Below are positions 46,502-58,010 of a stretch of DNA of 64,000 nt, piece after piece. The notes below the pieces were generated by a model. That model was not told the DNA's origin. It searched no databases and saw only the letters and a list, made by a program, of their open reading frames with translations. The position numbers and the translations under genes were made by a program. The stretch is from Sipunculus nudus. Its lineage: Eukaryota; Annelida; Sipuncula; Golfingiida; Sipunculidae. Each line of letters begins with the position of its first letter. Positions within the stretch are counted from its first letter, which is position 1. The stretch lies in the NCBI GenBank assembly GCA_026874595.1, contig CM049307.1, positions 96,072,330-96,136,329 on the forward strand, in the 5' to 3' direction.

Positions 46502-47775
46502 CCCCAGACAATTAATCCTCCACCCCCCCCCCCCTTTAAGAATAGGCCCTCATCTTCAGCAACAATTAATATCAGACCACACTCATAGAAAAGGTCACTC
46601 TCAGAGAAAAGGTCATGACCCCAATTTCAATATACATCATCTTCTAACCCATGTCTATGTATATGCATAATATGAAAGAAATCTGTCCATTAGTTTTTGA
46701 CTTACAATGCTCACAGTACTGTTAAGTGGCAATGATGGGGAATTAAACGGCACAAAAACAAGTAAAAGAATAACAGGTGGCGCTATCAGTTTCCGGTACA
46801 TGACAACACTATCCAAGATCTTCGGTCAAGTTGATTTTTGGACCAATCAATGCATCCATTATTGAGATATTAATGATTTTGTTTGATTTTCATCATATAT
46901 GGCAATATTCAAGGTCAAGGGTACTCTCATAGGAACGGTCGTGACCCCAGTTTAAATAACTGAACATCATACCATAACCCATATCTTTGTATATGCATAA
47001 TATGAAAGAAATCTGTCCATTAGTTTTATACTTATAATGCTCACAGTACTGTTAAGTGGCAATGATGGGGTATTAAACGGCACGAAAACAAGTAAAAGTA
47101 TAACAGGTGGCGCCACCTGTTTCCGGTACATGACGTTACTATCCAAGATCTTTGGTCAAGTTGATTTTTGGACCAATCCATGCATCCCTTTTTGAGAAAT
47201 TAATGATTTTGTGTGATTTTCACCATATATGGCAATATTCAAGGTCAAGACCACTCTCATAGGAAAGGTCATGACCCCAATTTAAAAAAACACCATCGCA
47301 TAACCCATATCTATGTATATGCATAATATAAAAGAAATTTGTCCATTAGTTTTTGACTTATAATGCTCACAGCACTGTCAAGTAGCTATTTTGGGGGTAT
47401 TTAACGGCACGAAAACAAGTAAAGAATAATAGGTGGCGCCACCAGCTTCTGAAACATGACAACTCTATCCATGATCTTCCATCAGCTTGATTTTGGGATC
47501 AATCTATGCAAGATTTCTTGAGATATTTAAGAATTTGTGTGATTTTCCCAAAAATTTGACCTATTTAAGGTCAAGGACACTCTCCTAGTCAAGGTCATGA
47601 CCTCATTTTGAAAAGGCGTCGTCCTTTTACCCATATCTATACATATACCAAGTTTGGTAAAGATCCGTGAAATATTTTTAAGTTATCGCGCCAACAAGAT
47701 TTATATGCGGCGGCGGCGGCGGCGGCGGCGGCGGGACCGGTATGAAAACATGGTATCCCCCGACTTTGTCTGGGG
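46502..47775. mobile_element. TIR-bounded tandem-repeat element with terminal (GGC)n
   Basis: CCCCAGACAA (46502-46511) and TTGTCTGGGG (47766-47775) are perfect 10-bp inverted ends. Inside are three full copies and a partial copy of a unit of about 328 bp (starts near 46617, 46943, 47273 and 47599), each with CAGGTGGCGCCACCTG or a variant. A (GGC)9 tract (47707-47734) lies near the right end. A related right end (GGCGATGGCGACAGCGTCGG...ATAGTATCCGCAAAACTCTT) occurs at 55675-55735. No protein is encoded. Confidence 0.6.
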
Positions 47776-48189
47776 AAACAATAAACATTTTCCATTTCTA
47801 ATGAGCATAAACTAAATCTGATTTCTATACATTTTACTGTGTAGTGCATGAAAATTATGGCCTGAAACCATTTAATAAGGCAATAAGAAAAAAAAGTGCC
47901 TAAAAGTTCATATATTATATAATTCTGAAAAGGGTGAAACATTTCCATATGCAAATTCAAAATAATTTAATCTTTGCTAAAATATACCTCCTATCATGGT
48001 TTTAATACCTCATTTATAAGACTGAACCTATACCAATTTACAGCTATATACATAAGATATATATTGCAGAACACTTGCACATTCTACACATATAAACAGG
48101 AATGTTAATGACTTTAAGTATCATGGTGCCATTATTTAAACCTTAAATTGTGTCAACTTGTACTTATCAAAAGCTAATATTTTATCACA

Positions 48190-48300
48190 TTTCTTGTCCC
48201 CCACTTTCACGGAACGGGGGACATTGATTTTGGGTTTGTCTCTCTGTCTCTCTGTCTGTCTGTCTGTCTGTTCCTCTGTCTGTCTGTCTGTCTGTCTCTC
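48190..48300. repeat. Hairpin plus (CTGT)n repeat
   Basis: GTCCCCCACTTTCACGGAAC and its partial inverse GGGGGAC form a short hairpin, followed by (CTGT)n interrupted by CTCT. This start is a common dispersed repeat type. Confidence 0.6.
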
Positions 48301-48889
48301 CGTCCGTCATGTTCGTTTCCGTGCGATAACTTTCCTAAATATTATCCGATTTCATTTAAATTTGGGTCGGGGATTGCTCTAATGCATACCTTGGTTGGGA
48401 TTGGTTTTGGAGTGTCTATCTGAAAAATATTTCTCTCAAGCTCAAAAACAAAATTATCAAATTTTGGTCCAATTTCGCAATATGTTTTAGTTTTTATGTT
48501 CACCTGCAGATGTCTCTACATGCAATAATGGATTTTGGTCCTATTTCTCAATGTGTTTTAGTTTTAATAATCGTCTGCAGATGTCTCCACATGTAATTGT
48601 GGATCTGTTTAAGTTTTCATGTGCCCTTGAGATTTTCTCCACGTCAAAATTTTGGTTGCTTACCAAGCATGAAAAACAACAAGAGCCCAAAGTGGAGGAT
48701 ATTAATTCTACGAACTTGCTTTTTTTTAAATTTAATTAAAAATTATAAATTTGCAATATATAGAGCATGGGATTGACTGAGTGTAGGTATAGCAAGACCT
48801 GGAAATTTATTTTGTAATAAAATAAAAAATATCTGAAATTATTAAGATTCATTTAATTTATTGAACCTATCGACTGGAAATTCAATTTT

Positions 48890-50101
48890 TTTTTCAAGTT
48901 GATAAATTATATACATTTGCAATATAACATATATCTGAATATATAAAAAAATAAAAATTCTAAATTGCATTACCATTTATTCCTAATTTTTTCAGATAAC
49001 GACAAACAAAAACATTTATAAACTGCACCTTTATTTATCCATTATTTCGCTTATATATTATTAAATTATGCTTCCTGATGAGTTTAATAATATTTTAATT
49101 TGTTAATTTTTTTTTAATTTCTTTAAATTGTTACATTACCACAACATGGATTTATGGATACTCCTTGAATGAGAGCAGTTTTGTACAAGGGAGTGGAAAC
49201 AGCTTTACAATTAAGGAAATACATTTCAAACAATTCTTGCATTACTCTTGCTGGTTGGGTGGGGAGGGGGAGTGATATGAGAATATCTTTACCCCTGTGA
49301 CCCATAACATATCAGGTCAGCAGACAAACATGTACTGAATGACCTCCAGTGAACAAGTGGTCTATTAGACAATGCAATTGAACACAATAAGAGCCTCCAA
49401 AAATTTAATAACTATATAGCCTAATTTTGGAGGTTTTATTTTCAAATTTCAGATTTTAACATGCAGATTAAATATTTATGTGAACATGATATGAAATTTA
49501 ATCCACAGTACTTACAGGAAAAAGCGTACCGTGGCCAAAGTTTGGCGAAATTTTAGGTAATGATTTTATATTTATGCTAATAACTTAAATAATTGCGAAA
49601 TTCATATCTAATTTTGGGTATACAATTGAATATTGATTAAATAAAATTACATCCCTGAAAGTGAGTGAATATATTTCCTGATTTTTTACAAAGTGAATTA
49701 CGTTAGGGCTCATAGCTTCAAGAAATTACACAATACTGATCTAATTTCTGGTATGTATATAGGAAATATATAAAGAAATGGTTATTTTAAATATGATCAA
49801 TATCAGATCAGTTGTTTTGATATCATGCAGTCTTGAAGTGTAACGATGAGTTTTTAATGGAAATTTGACGTTTTTCCTTAATATCTCGTAGGAACGAAGT
49901 CATAGGGACCCATATTTTGGTATGATAGGAGATCTTGGGGACACCTAACTCGGTGACAAATTTTGGATTTGTAGGTCCAACGGTTTTAAAACGTGCCCTG
50001 TTAACGGACGTCCGGCCGGACGGACGGACAGACGGCCGGACGGACGATGGACAAAGGACCATGACTATAGCTCTGATGACTTATAGTCAGCTGAGCTAAA
50101 A
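48890..50101 (+). mobile_element. Pearl-like element, subfamily B
   Basis: Colinear over about 1.2 kb with 52750-53978. Both share ATAACATATAT...CTGAAT, GCACCTTTATTTATCC-like sequence, AAAGTGAATTACGTTAGGGC, an ACGGACGG tract (50008-50045) and the terminal hairpin ending GTCAGCTGAGCTAAAAA. No coding capacity. Confidence 0.65.
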
Positions 50102-51010
50102 ATTAAATGGCCCCTAAAATAAAGAGTAATTCATATTATTCAATACAAACTAAACCTTCTATTACAAACAATATTGGAGACACAAGTATTAAATAGAGCA
50201 CCGCAAGTGTGCACAGTACGCCCGTCGCACGTCATCTGACCCTTATAAGTATGCATGAAATTTGCCGAGAATGTAATGCAGCCTAGAAACTCTATTGATT
50301 AATATTCATAATGAGTTTCAAGAAAATCCACCAGATTTTTATTAAGTCATCACGGCGCCACCAAAGTCTGGTGACCTCTGACCTGATTAAGCATTGATGG
50401 ATTCTGGCGGAAATCGAACTTAGATGAGATATTATATTAGTTAATATTTCCGTTGAGTTTTATCAAAATCCATCATATTCCTGGTAAGTTATCGAGGCGG
50501 CACCACGAAGTAGCCTAATGACATATGATCTTAACAAATTTATATGCGTGGATTTTGCCATTAATCGAACCGGGCAATAAAATATATTAGGAAGTAGTTA
50601 TTGTGAAAATCCATCTAAGCCTCGGTAAGTTAACGCGGCGACACAAAAAGGTAACGTCATAGACGTGCGCATAACTAAAAAGCATTAATGTCAAAGTGTG
50701 CTCTCAACACAGCGCTATATCTAATGTACAAAAATACTGGTATACAACCTGAAAAGGAAGCGTTTGATTTTCGCAGCCTCGAAGCGTTATTTTGAATAGA
50801 AATATTTTTGAACAGCGCAATTCATTCCATATTAAATGCCAGGAAGTGAAATATCCCTTGACATGAACTGCAGGCCATGGGGCTGCTCAGATTCCATGGA
50901 TACGGCTGGACTTTGATCTTCTCTTCTAATAAATCCCCTCACTTGTAAACACACACACATACAGAATTAAATATGTTTATTCGTGGTTAGAGTTGCTCCA
51001 CTCTTCAAGT

Positions 51011-51046
51011 ACAGATCTCGATTGCTGTGGTCATGTTTAAATTATG

Positions 51047-51099
<53 letters not shown>

Positions 51100-51113
51100 T
51101 AATCGAGATCTGT
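51011..51113. repeat. (TA)n bracketed by 13-bp perfect inverted repeats
   Basis: ACAGATCTCGATT at 51011-51023 and AATCGAGATCTGT at 51101-51113 bracket a (TA)24 core. It forms a cruciform-capable unit or a very small MITE expanded at its centre. Confidence 0.75.
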
Positions 51114-51134
51114 ATACACACACACACGCACACA

Positions 51135-51600
51135 CACACGATGCTTATAAAGGATATATGTGTCGCTTGAGGAATAAGGTCGCACCTAACATCTGGTGGC
51201 AAAACAATGAAGATATCAAAGACCATTAACATCCGCTTTTTGGATTCTACCGACTCTTGGTGTGATCTGTGCCATACCGTGTCAGCTACAAAACCATCAG
51301 ACAACAATGAATAAAATATGAAATCTGCATAACTTGTGAATGACAAACCCGACGGAACAAGGAAATGGGAGAGATAAAATGAGTTCTGTTATGTGAAACG
51401 TGATAACATCCAGAATACCACCTGGTACAATAAACGTGCGTGTGTATATATACGCATTATCGGGCACGAGATCTATACTTATTTCTCGATATCACGAATC
51501 ATTAAAAGCAGCTATTTACCTGCCTTATATTTGTAGAATTTCTATGATTTCTGGCTTACTCTGGATACATATTAAAGAACTGTATAGTTAATTACTGCTT
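51135..51600 (+). repeat. Old duplicated block, copy C, left half
   Basis: Colinear with 30850-31310 of copy B. The match stops near 51600, just before a pearl-like element, and resumes at about 63390. Confidence 0.55.
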
Positions 51601-51621
51601 GTTAAGAAATAGAAAACAAGG

Positions 51622-53978
51622 GACCCATGGGTCACTGTGCTCAGCTGAAGTTGACCTTGAAGGTAAAAATCTAAAATAATATCAAATGGAGATAAAGCCT
51701 AAGAGGAAAAGGTAATATAGGCCATGGCTAGTTGACATGATTGGTATGTATTGATGTGTAAGAAACTGTTGCAAATAATATTTTGTGACCAAAACATGCA
51801 TTTCCTAATGTTAAAATTGAAGCATGTGATGAGTTTGTGAACATAAGATGAATATTATAACCATGATCATTGGTGGACTTTTTGATAAATTGTTGACAGT
51901 CCAGTAGTTTACACATTTGTTAAATTGGATCTATCTTTCATAATATATATTATTAGATACATGTATTTTTTTTTATTTTATTAAATCTACACAGTTGAAA
52001 TATAACTAATGTCCCCAGTCCACAGGTACAAGGACTTTGGGGGGGGGGAATGATGGGAGGTACATCTCTGTATTATTATAATGTATATACAATGGATTTT
52101 CACTTAATTCAACTATGCTTACAGGATAAAGAAATTCATTCACAATTACTTAATATCTAAAAAGGGACAAAAAGACTGGTAAACAAACTAAGCTGATAAA
52201 ATATGAAGTTTCAATTATTTTTTATTTTTTTTTTATTATATCAAATTGTTTTAAAGTTACCATCTGCAATATTACACAACTGAATATATAAGTTGCTTTC
52301 AAGTTTCAGACATGAATAGGTTTAATCAATCCAAACACAGCATTTGAAAGTTAGTTCAACAGTGCTTATGGGAATAATTTCATAATTAATATATATTTAA
52401 TGATAATGCAGAGATAATGGACAGACAGAGCTGATCACTTTATGTTCCATTCTTTTGAGGCAAGAATACGTTTTAATTAAATTTTAATTTTTTCTTACCC
52501 AATTATTTTTTAAGTTAAATATATTTTACATATTTGCAATAAAAACAAATGTCCCAGTGCACAGGTGCAAAGGAATCAATGGCAGCAGAGTTTGTGTGTG
52601 TGTGTGGGGGGGGGGGGGGGGGGTGAGGGAGCATTTACAACACTTCTGCATATACACGCATGGCAAACAAAGCCTGATTTCCTATTCTACGGAGGTAGGA
52701 AAATAATGAACAAATGTTTGTATTAGATCCTCATTTTTTTATTACATCATTTTTTCTAATGTTTAGTTTATATTTCTATACATTTCCAATATAACATATA
52801 TATCTGAATCTAAAAGGTAATTTATAATTCTAAATTGAATCATCATTAATCTCAATCTTGTCACATCATGCATACAAATGTATATATTTATTTTTTTTAC
52901 CACAAAAATATTTCTTTTATATTTGCAAAACAATAAATATTTTAAAATAATACTTAATTCAGATTTCACAATTTTAAATTGTGCCTTTATTTATCTATAA
53001 TTTGCTTTATATTTGATAAATTTATGCATACTGATTCGTCTTATTCTATTTTAATTGGTTAAAATCATCTAAAAGAAAATTGATTTCTTTAAAAATGGTA
53101 CATTGACCCAACATGGCATCTTCCAGATTACTCTTTGAATTATTTTTTTAAGGAAAGTTTTGTATATTGGAGTGGCTTCGCTGGCTTAGCTGACTTCCAG
53201 TGACCAGGAGAGGGCAACCTGCATATGGATAAACCAAGTAACTTCAATAGAGCCTAAACGAAAAATTCAATAACTAGCCTAATTGTCAAGCTTTTATTTT
53301 TAAATTTCAGATTTAAACAAATTAAATACTTATGTATACATGCTGTGAAAATTAATTCAACAGTACTCACAGGGAAAAAAACGTGCCATGGTCAAAGATG
53401 GGCAAAACTTAAGGTACTGATTTTTTTTTATGCTAATAACTTAAAATTTTTTTTTTTTCAATTTGGATCTAGTTTTGGCTATACAATTGAAAATAAATTA
53501 AACAAAGTTATATACTTGGTTAAAAAATTTCTATCTTCAAAAATTTTAATGTTTAGTGAGTAAATATTTTTCCTGATTTTTTACAAAGTGCATTATGTCC
53601 AGGCACATAACTTCAAGAAATTACTTTTAATGAACCTAATTTCTGGCATGTATATAGGAAATATATCGGAGTATACATCTGGTAAATATTAAGGAAAACA
53701 GATCAATAGTTTTGATATATGGCAGTCCTGAAGTGTGATAATAGGATTTTTATTCAAATTTGAGGTTTTCCTTAATTTCTCGAACGAACGAAGTCGCAGT
53801 CACCCAATTTTCTGTTTGGTAGGAGATCTAGGGGACATCTAACAGTATGCCGAATTTTTTATTCATAGGTCTAACGGTTTCAAAACGTGCCAGTCTAACA
53901 GACGGATAGACTGACGGACGGACGGACAATGGACCACGACTTTAGCTCAGATGACTTATAGTCAGCTGAGCTAAAAAC
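51622..53978 (+). mobile_element. Pearl-like element with both ends present
   Basis: The left end GGACCCATGGGTCACTGTGC is followed by TCAGCTGA. The right end is a 13-bp-arm hairpin (53943-53971) followed by AAAA. GCTCAGCTGA near the left and TCAGCTGAGC at the right are inverted. The interior is AT-rich with two GTCCCAGTGCACAGGTGC-like blocks (52012, 52551), a G run (52607-52623) and an ACGG tract (53906-53930). No ORF of note. Confidence 0.65.
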
Positions 53979-54229
53979 AGTATAAGCGACCTCTATGAAA
54001 TAGTCGATTTGGCACTACAGGGCTGCCAAGGTAAATGACCGAAAAAAAGCTAAGTGCTCAAGATAAAAAGAGCAGATTTTTAAAAAAATAAAGAGCGAAG
54101 AAAGGGTGACAGCGGCAATTCCCATTTTTTATCACAGACTGAATAAAGAAGTACTTTACAAACTACAAAGTAGGTCTAACGGTTACGATTTGTGCCCTGT
54201 TAACGGACGAACTGCTTCAGCTGAAGGTA

Positions 54230-56110
54230 TCAAAAATAGAGAAATCTAGAAAACGAGTAGTCGACAAGCGACAACGTATATCCGCTGAAGTCAGAATGGT
54301 ACGGGTAAAGTGAGGGATTGATTGAGTGGTATGTCACACCACTCCTGAATATAGTCCACTGAAACTGAGAAAAGGGCACTGTTTATCAACAAAAAAACCT
54401 GGCGCAACCTGTGTGGTTTACGAGAAAACCCTCCAAGACAGATTGACGTGCCAAATATCAGACCAGTTCCTTGAACCACCACCTTGAAGACTTTTAGTAC
54501 ATCAAACATCAAATACTATACTAATGTTACTTTTCCTGATATGATTCTTGTGTAATTTATATGTACACTAACATGTATTCATGTAACATATAGCAGACGG
54601 ATACATGACTCTCCAGATTTATTTCCGAGCTTTCTCATTTTCTATGATTGAGATGTTTTAATTGTTCTTGGCCCTGCTTATATTCCATTTATCAATTCAA
54701 ATTTGAGTACACGTATGAACCTACTCAGGGGCGATATTGATATTGATCCTCTTAAGTCCTACATATCTACCTTAGTCATTATGATTTCAGCAAAATGGAC
54801 TTTTCGGACCTGCAAGTTTCAGACTAGGACATTTTAAAACTAGAATATGGGTAGTCGACATGCGACTATGTGTATCCGCAGAAATCAGAGTGGGACGGGT
54901 GAAGTGAGGCATGGATTGAGTGGCAAGGGGAATAGAGTGAGGTGTGTTGCATATTAGCATGGATGTCTGCAGAGTAAACGTGAATGTAGGTGGTGCCACC
55001 TGTCATAAATTCGAGAAAATTATCCAGGATGTATAAACCTGCAAAATTACATGTGGATAAGTCAAACCACTGCTGAGAAATGAGTGATTTTTTCCCAAGG
55101 CAGATGAACAGATGGACGCTGTGCATAAGTGGTTGCAGGCCACCAGTTTTGCCTATGATGAAGAGCTATGTGAGATCTTTACCCATGCAAAATTTTGGCC
55201 TAATCAGTCAAACGGTCCCGAGACATGAGCTTGGATGTCTGCTGTGTAAACCTGAATGTAGTTGGCGCCACCTGTCATAAAATCAAGAGAGCTGTCCAGA
55301 ATGTATAAACCTTCAAAATTTCAGGTGGAAAATTCAAACCACTGCTGAGATATGAGTGATTTTATCCCAAAGCAGATGAACAGATGGACGCTGTGCAAAA
55401 CTAGTTGCAGGTGGCGCCACCATTTTAGTGTATGTTATAAAACTATCAAAGGGCTACATTTGTGCAAAATTTTTAGCCTGATCGGTCAAACGTTTCCCGA
55501 GATATGTGGTTTTATGTGTGGAAACAGACGCACAAATGGACGCTGGGCAGAGAGGAAAGGTCAGAGGTAAACCCAAAATGAGGGCGCAGCAGTTCACATG
55601 TGACCGATCATAATTCCGAATTTAAAAAAAAAAATCTGCCCAGTGGTTATGGAGGAGTTCTCCGGAAACCTATGCGGCGATGGCGACAGCGTCGGCGTCA
55701 GACTGAAAACATAGTATCCGCAAAACTCTTTTGGTGGAACAAATGATTGTAGCTGGCACCACCAGTCTTATATACAACGAAGAGGTATATAAATATGCCC
55801 AATGTCAGACTGATATGTCAAACCCCTCCTGTGAAATAAGCAGGGATATACATTCTGCAAAAATTATTGTAAGTGGCGCCACCAGTCTTGTACACTATAA
55901 AGCTACCCGATATGTATAAACATGCCCAATTTTAGGCTGATGTATCAAATTCCTCTGTAGAAATAAGCAGGCACATACACTGCAAAAGTCAATGTTGGTG
56001 GCACCACCTGTCTTGTAAATAAGAATACCATCAAAGACGCATAGACAGGTCGAAATATCAGTCCAATACATCAAACTTCCCCAGAGTTTGATGCACTGGG
56101 CTGACAAGGC
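54230..56110 (+). repeat. Tandem and dispersed cores carrying GGTGGCGCCACC
   Basis: 54238-54330 and 54850-54930 are near copies (AGTAGTCGACAAGCGACAAC). 55068 and 55341 start copies of a unit of about 273 bp (CAGATGAACAGATGGACGCT). 55740-56090 holds three units of about 125 bp, each with TGGCRCCACC...TCTTGTA. These appear to be core arrays related to the TIR-bounded element at 46502. No gene. Confidence 0.5.
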
Positions 56111-56172
56111 TTAGGTGAGTAAGGCAGTTGCCCCTGAGTGACCTGTGACAAATTGCTGCCTCAAGCTACTGC

Positions 56173-56410
56173 ACTGAGTGAACTCTTGACCTGCACCTGG
56201 CTAGACTGAGTGAACTTTTGACCTGTACCTGGCTGCACTGAGTGAACTCTTGACCTGTTGCATAATCTGACACAGTTGGCAGTCTGCCAAAGCTATAAAT
56301 AGATTCAGGCTGAACTTTGGTGCCAAATATGATGCAGTGAGCAGTCTGCCAAAGCTATAAATACAATGCAGCTACTGCACTGAGTGAACTCTTGACCTAT
56401 ACCTGGCTGC
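56173..56410 (+). repeat. 32-bp minisatellite
   Basis: ACTGAGTGAACTCTTGACCT followed by GCACCTGGCTAG repeats with a 32-bp period from 56173 to about 56262, with another unit at 56378-56409. CAGTCTGCCAAAGCTATAAA is duplicated between them. Confidence 0.75.
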
Positions 56411-57080
56411 ACTTCTTCCAATCCTGGCACTGTGCCAAAACTATTTATAGAGTTGACATCATCTTGGCTAATGGCCAACATCAAGGCACTGGCAATCTGC
56501 CAATGGTAAACCAAGTGCTGCCATCTGTTCACAAAAGTGGTCCCTACTTGAAATATCTTTAAAATTTATTTTCCCAATACAAAATGTTTTTCAGCTGACT
56601 TTTTATAAAAAAATATCAGGAATATATGTAAAATTTTTACGGTTGCATACTGAATGCAAAATTAAAATACAGATATATCTCATTGATGGCAAATTCTTGA
56701 AATAAGTTGAGTAGGGATACCAATAATTTATAATCCACGTACAGTTGTCTTTATATAACCACAGAGAGCTGAATATCCATGATTGAAACATTGTCTGGTA
56801 TGATGAATAACTTAAATCATAAATCTAATTTTTTTAAAGCTTTTAAAAAAACTTTCTTGTCAATATTAACCAAAGATAACCTGAAATCCAAATGTCTAGT
56901 GGCATGATGTAATAGATGCTGATAAACTGGTGCCAGGCTAGATGTAACAGCATAATACAGCTAACATATATGGTAAAATGACTCAATTCAATCTCCATAA
57001 TTCAGCCAAAAATCATTCGTGTGGAACCATTAATGACAATTTTTATATGAATTAATTTAGAGATTATTCTTGTAAAATAT

Positions 57081-58010
57081 TGTTATGAAGTGGTAAATTT
57101 AAACATTGTTAATCAAACTAAAACTTAAAATTCACAGAGTGACAAACACTAAGATCAGTGTTAGAGATTGATGAGGACTGATATTCACACAGAGCCAAAG
57201 AATTATTGATGGTTCATCAGACAACCAAGTATCTAATGGTAATTCAGTATGTTTGTAGAGCCTAAATGTACTCTCAAAAATTAGCTCTAAATTGGTTTCT
57301 ATGATGAGGCAGGCAGATTATGTTTATACGAGTCTGTAAATAGGACTTGTAGGTCAGTCTATAACTGGATGTATGTCAGGTCAGACTTGGGATTTTCCAG
57401 AATACTTTCATCCAATAAAATCTGGCAAAACTTATTAACTCAACTTATAACTCTGATGCAATTGTGACCTACTTTGGGTCATCCAATAAGGTTTAGCTTT
57501 TATGACGAAATGCAGAAATATGGATATGTACGTCTCATATGTCACGTGAAAGCTCTGTAACAAAACTATCTGTAGTGCGCACTGAGAGTCAGAGAGAGTC
57601 AGAGAGACTGGGCGGCTCTCTCAGGGTCAGAGAGACGGACAATCTCTTGCCAGGGCGGCAGGCCGCGGTAGAGATTATCCCAGACTCTGTCCTGTGAATA
57701 AAGACTTCTGTCATCAAACTGGTCTTGGAATATTGTCAGCCACCAACAGCAGCAACCCAGGGGCGGATCCAGGATTTAGGAAAAGGGGGGGTCCAACCCA
57801 GGAGGACTAATGAAATTCCTAAAAAAAAGGTCATCAGGTTTGGAAAAGAGGGGGTCCAGGCCGCAAAATTACGTCCAAAACCCCTTAAAAAAGGTTGCTT
57901 CGGGTGAAAAAGGGGGGGTCCGGACCCCCTGGACCCCCCCCCCCCCTGGATCCGCTTCTGCAACCGTATGTGATACAGGTGGGACCATCCCCAACCCCAC
58001 CATTGTATCA
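57081..58010 (+). repeat. 5' LTR, interrupted by a MITE
   Basis: Matches the 3' LTR along its length apart from a 203-bp insertion at 57758-57960. It contains GAGAGTCAGAGAGA repeats and AATAAAGACTTCTGTC (a likely poly(A) signal, about 57697). Confidence 0.85.
57758..57960. mobile_element. MITE nested in the 5' LTR
   Basis: The ends CAGGGGCGGATCCAGG and CCTGGATCCGCTTCTG are inverted with two mismatches. CAACC is duplicated on both sides (57753-57757, 57961-57965). The 3' LTR lacks the insertion, which proves it moved in after the retrotransposon. There is no coding capacity. Confidence 0.85.

Noticed and set aside
46617-47640. Regularly spaced repeats considered as a CRISPR-like array
   Set aside because: Unit length of about 328 bp with similarity throughout the unit, eukaryotic context and no cas genes.
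47637-47960. ORF with an AAAAAAAAA run
   Set aside because: Produced by the (GGC)9 tract of the TIR-bounded element, read on the minus strand.
48158-48382. ORF with CLSVCLSVCL repeats
   Set aside because: Translation of a (CTGT)n microsatellite in a dispersed repeat.
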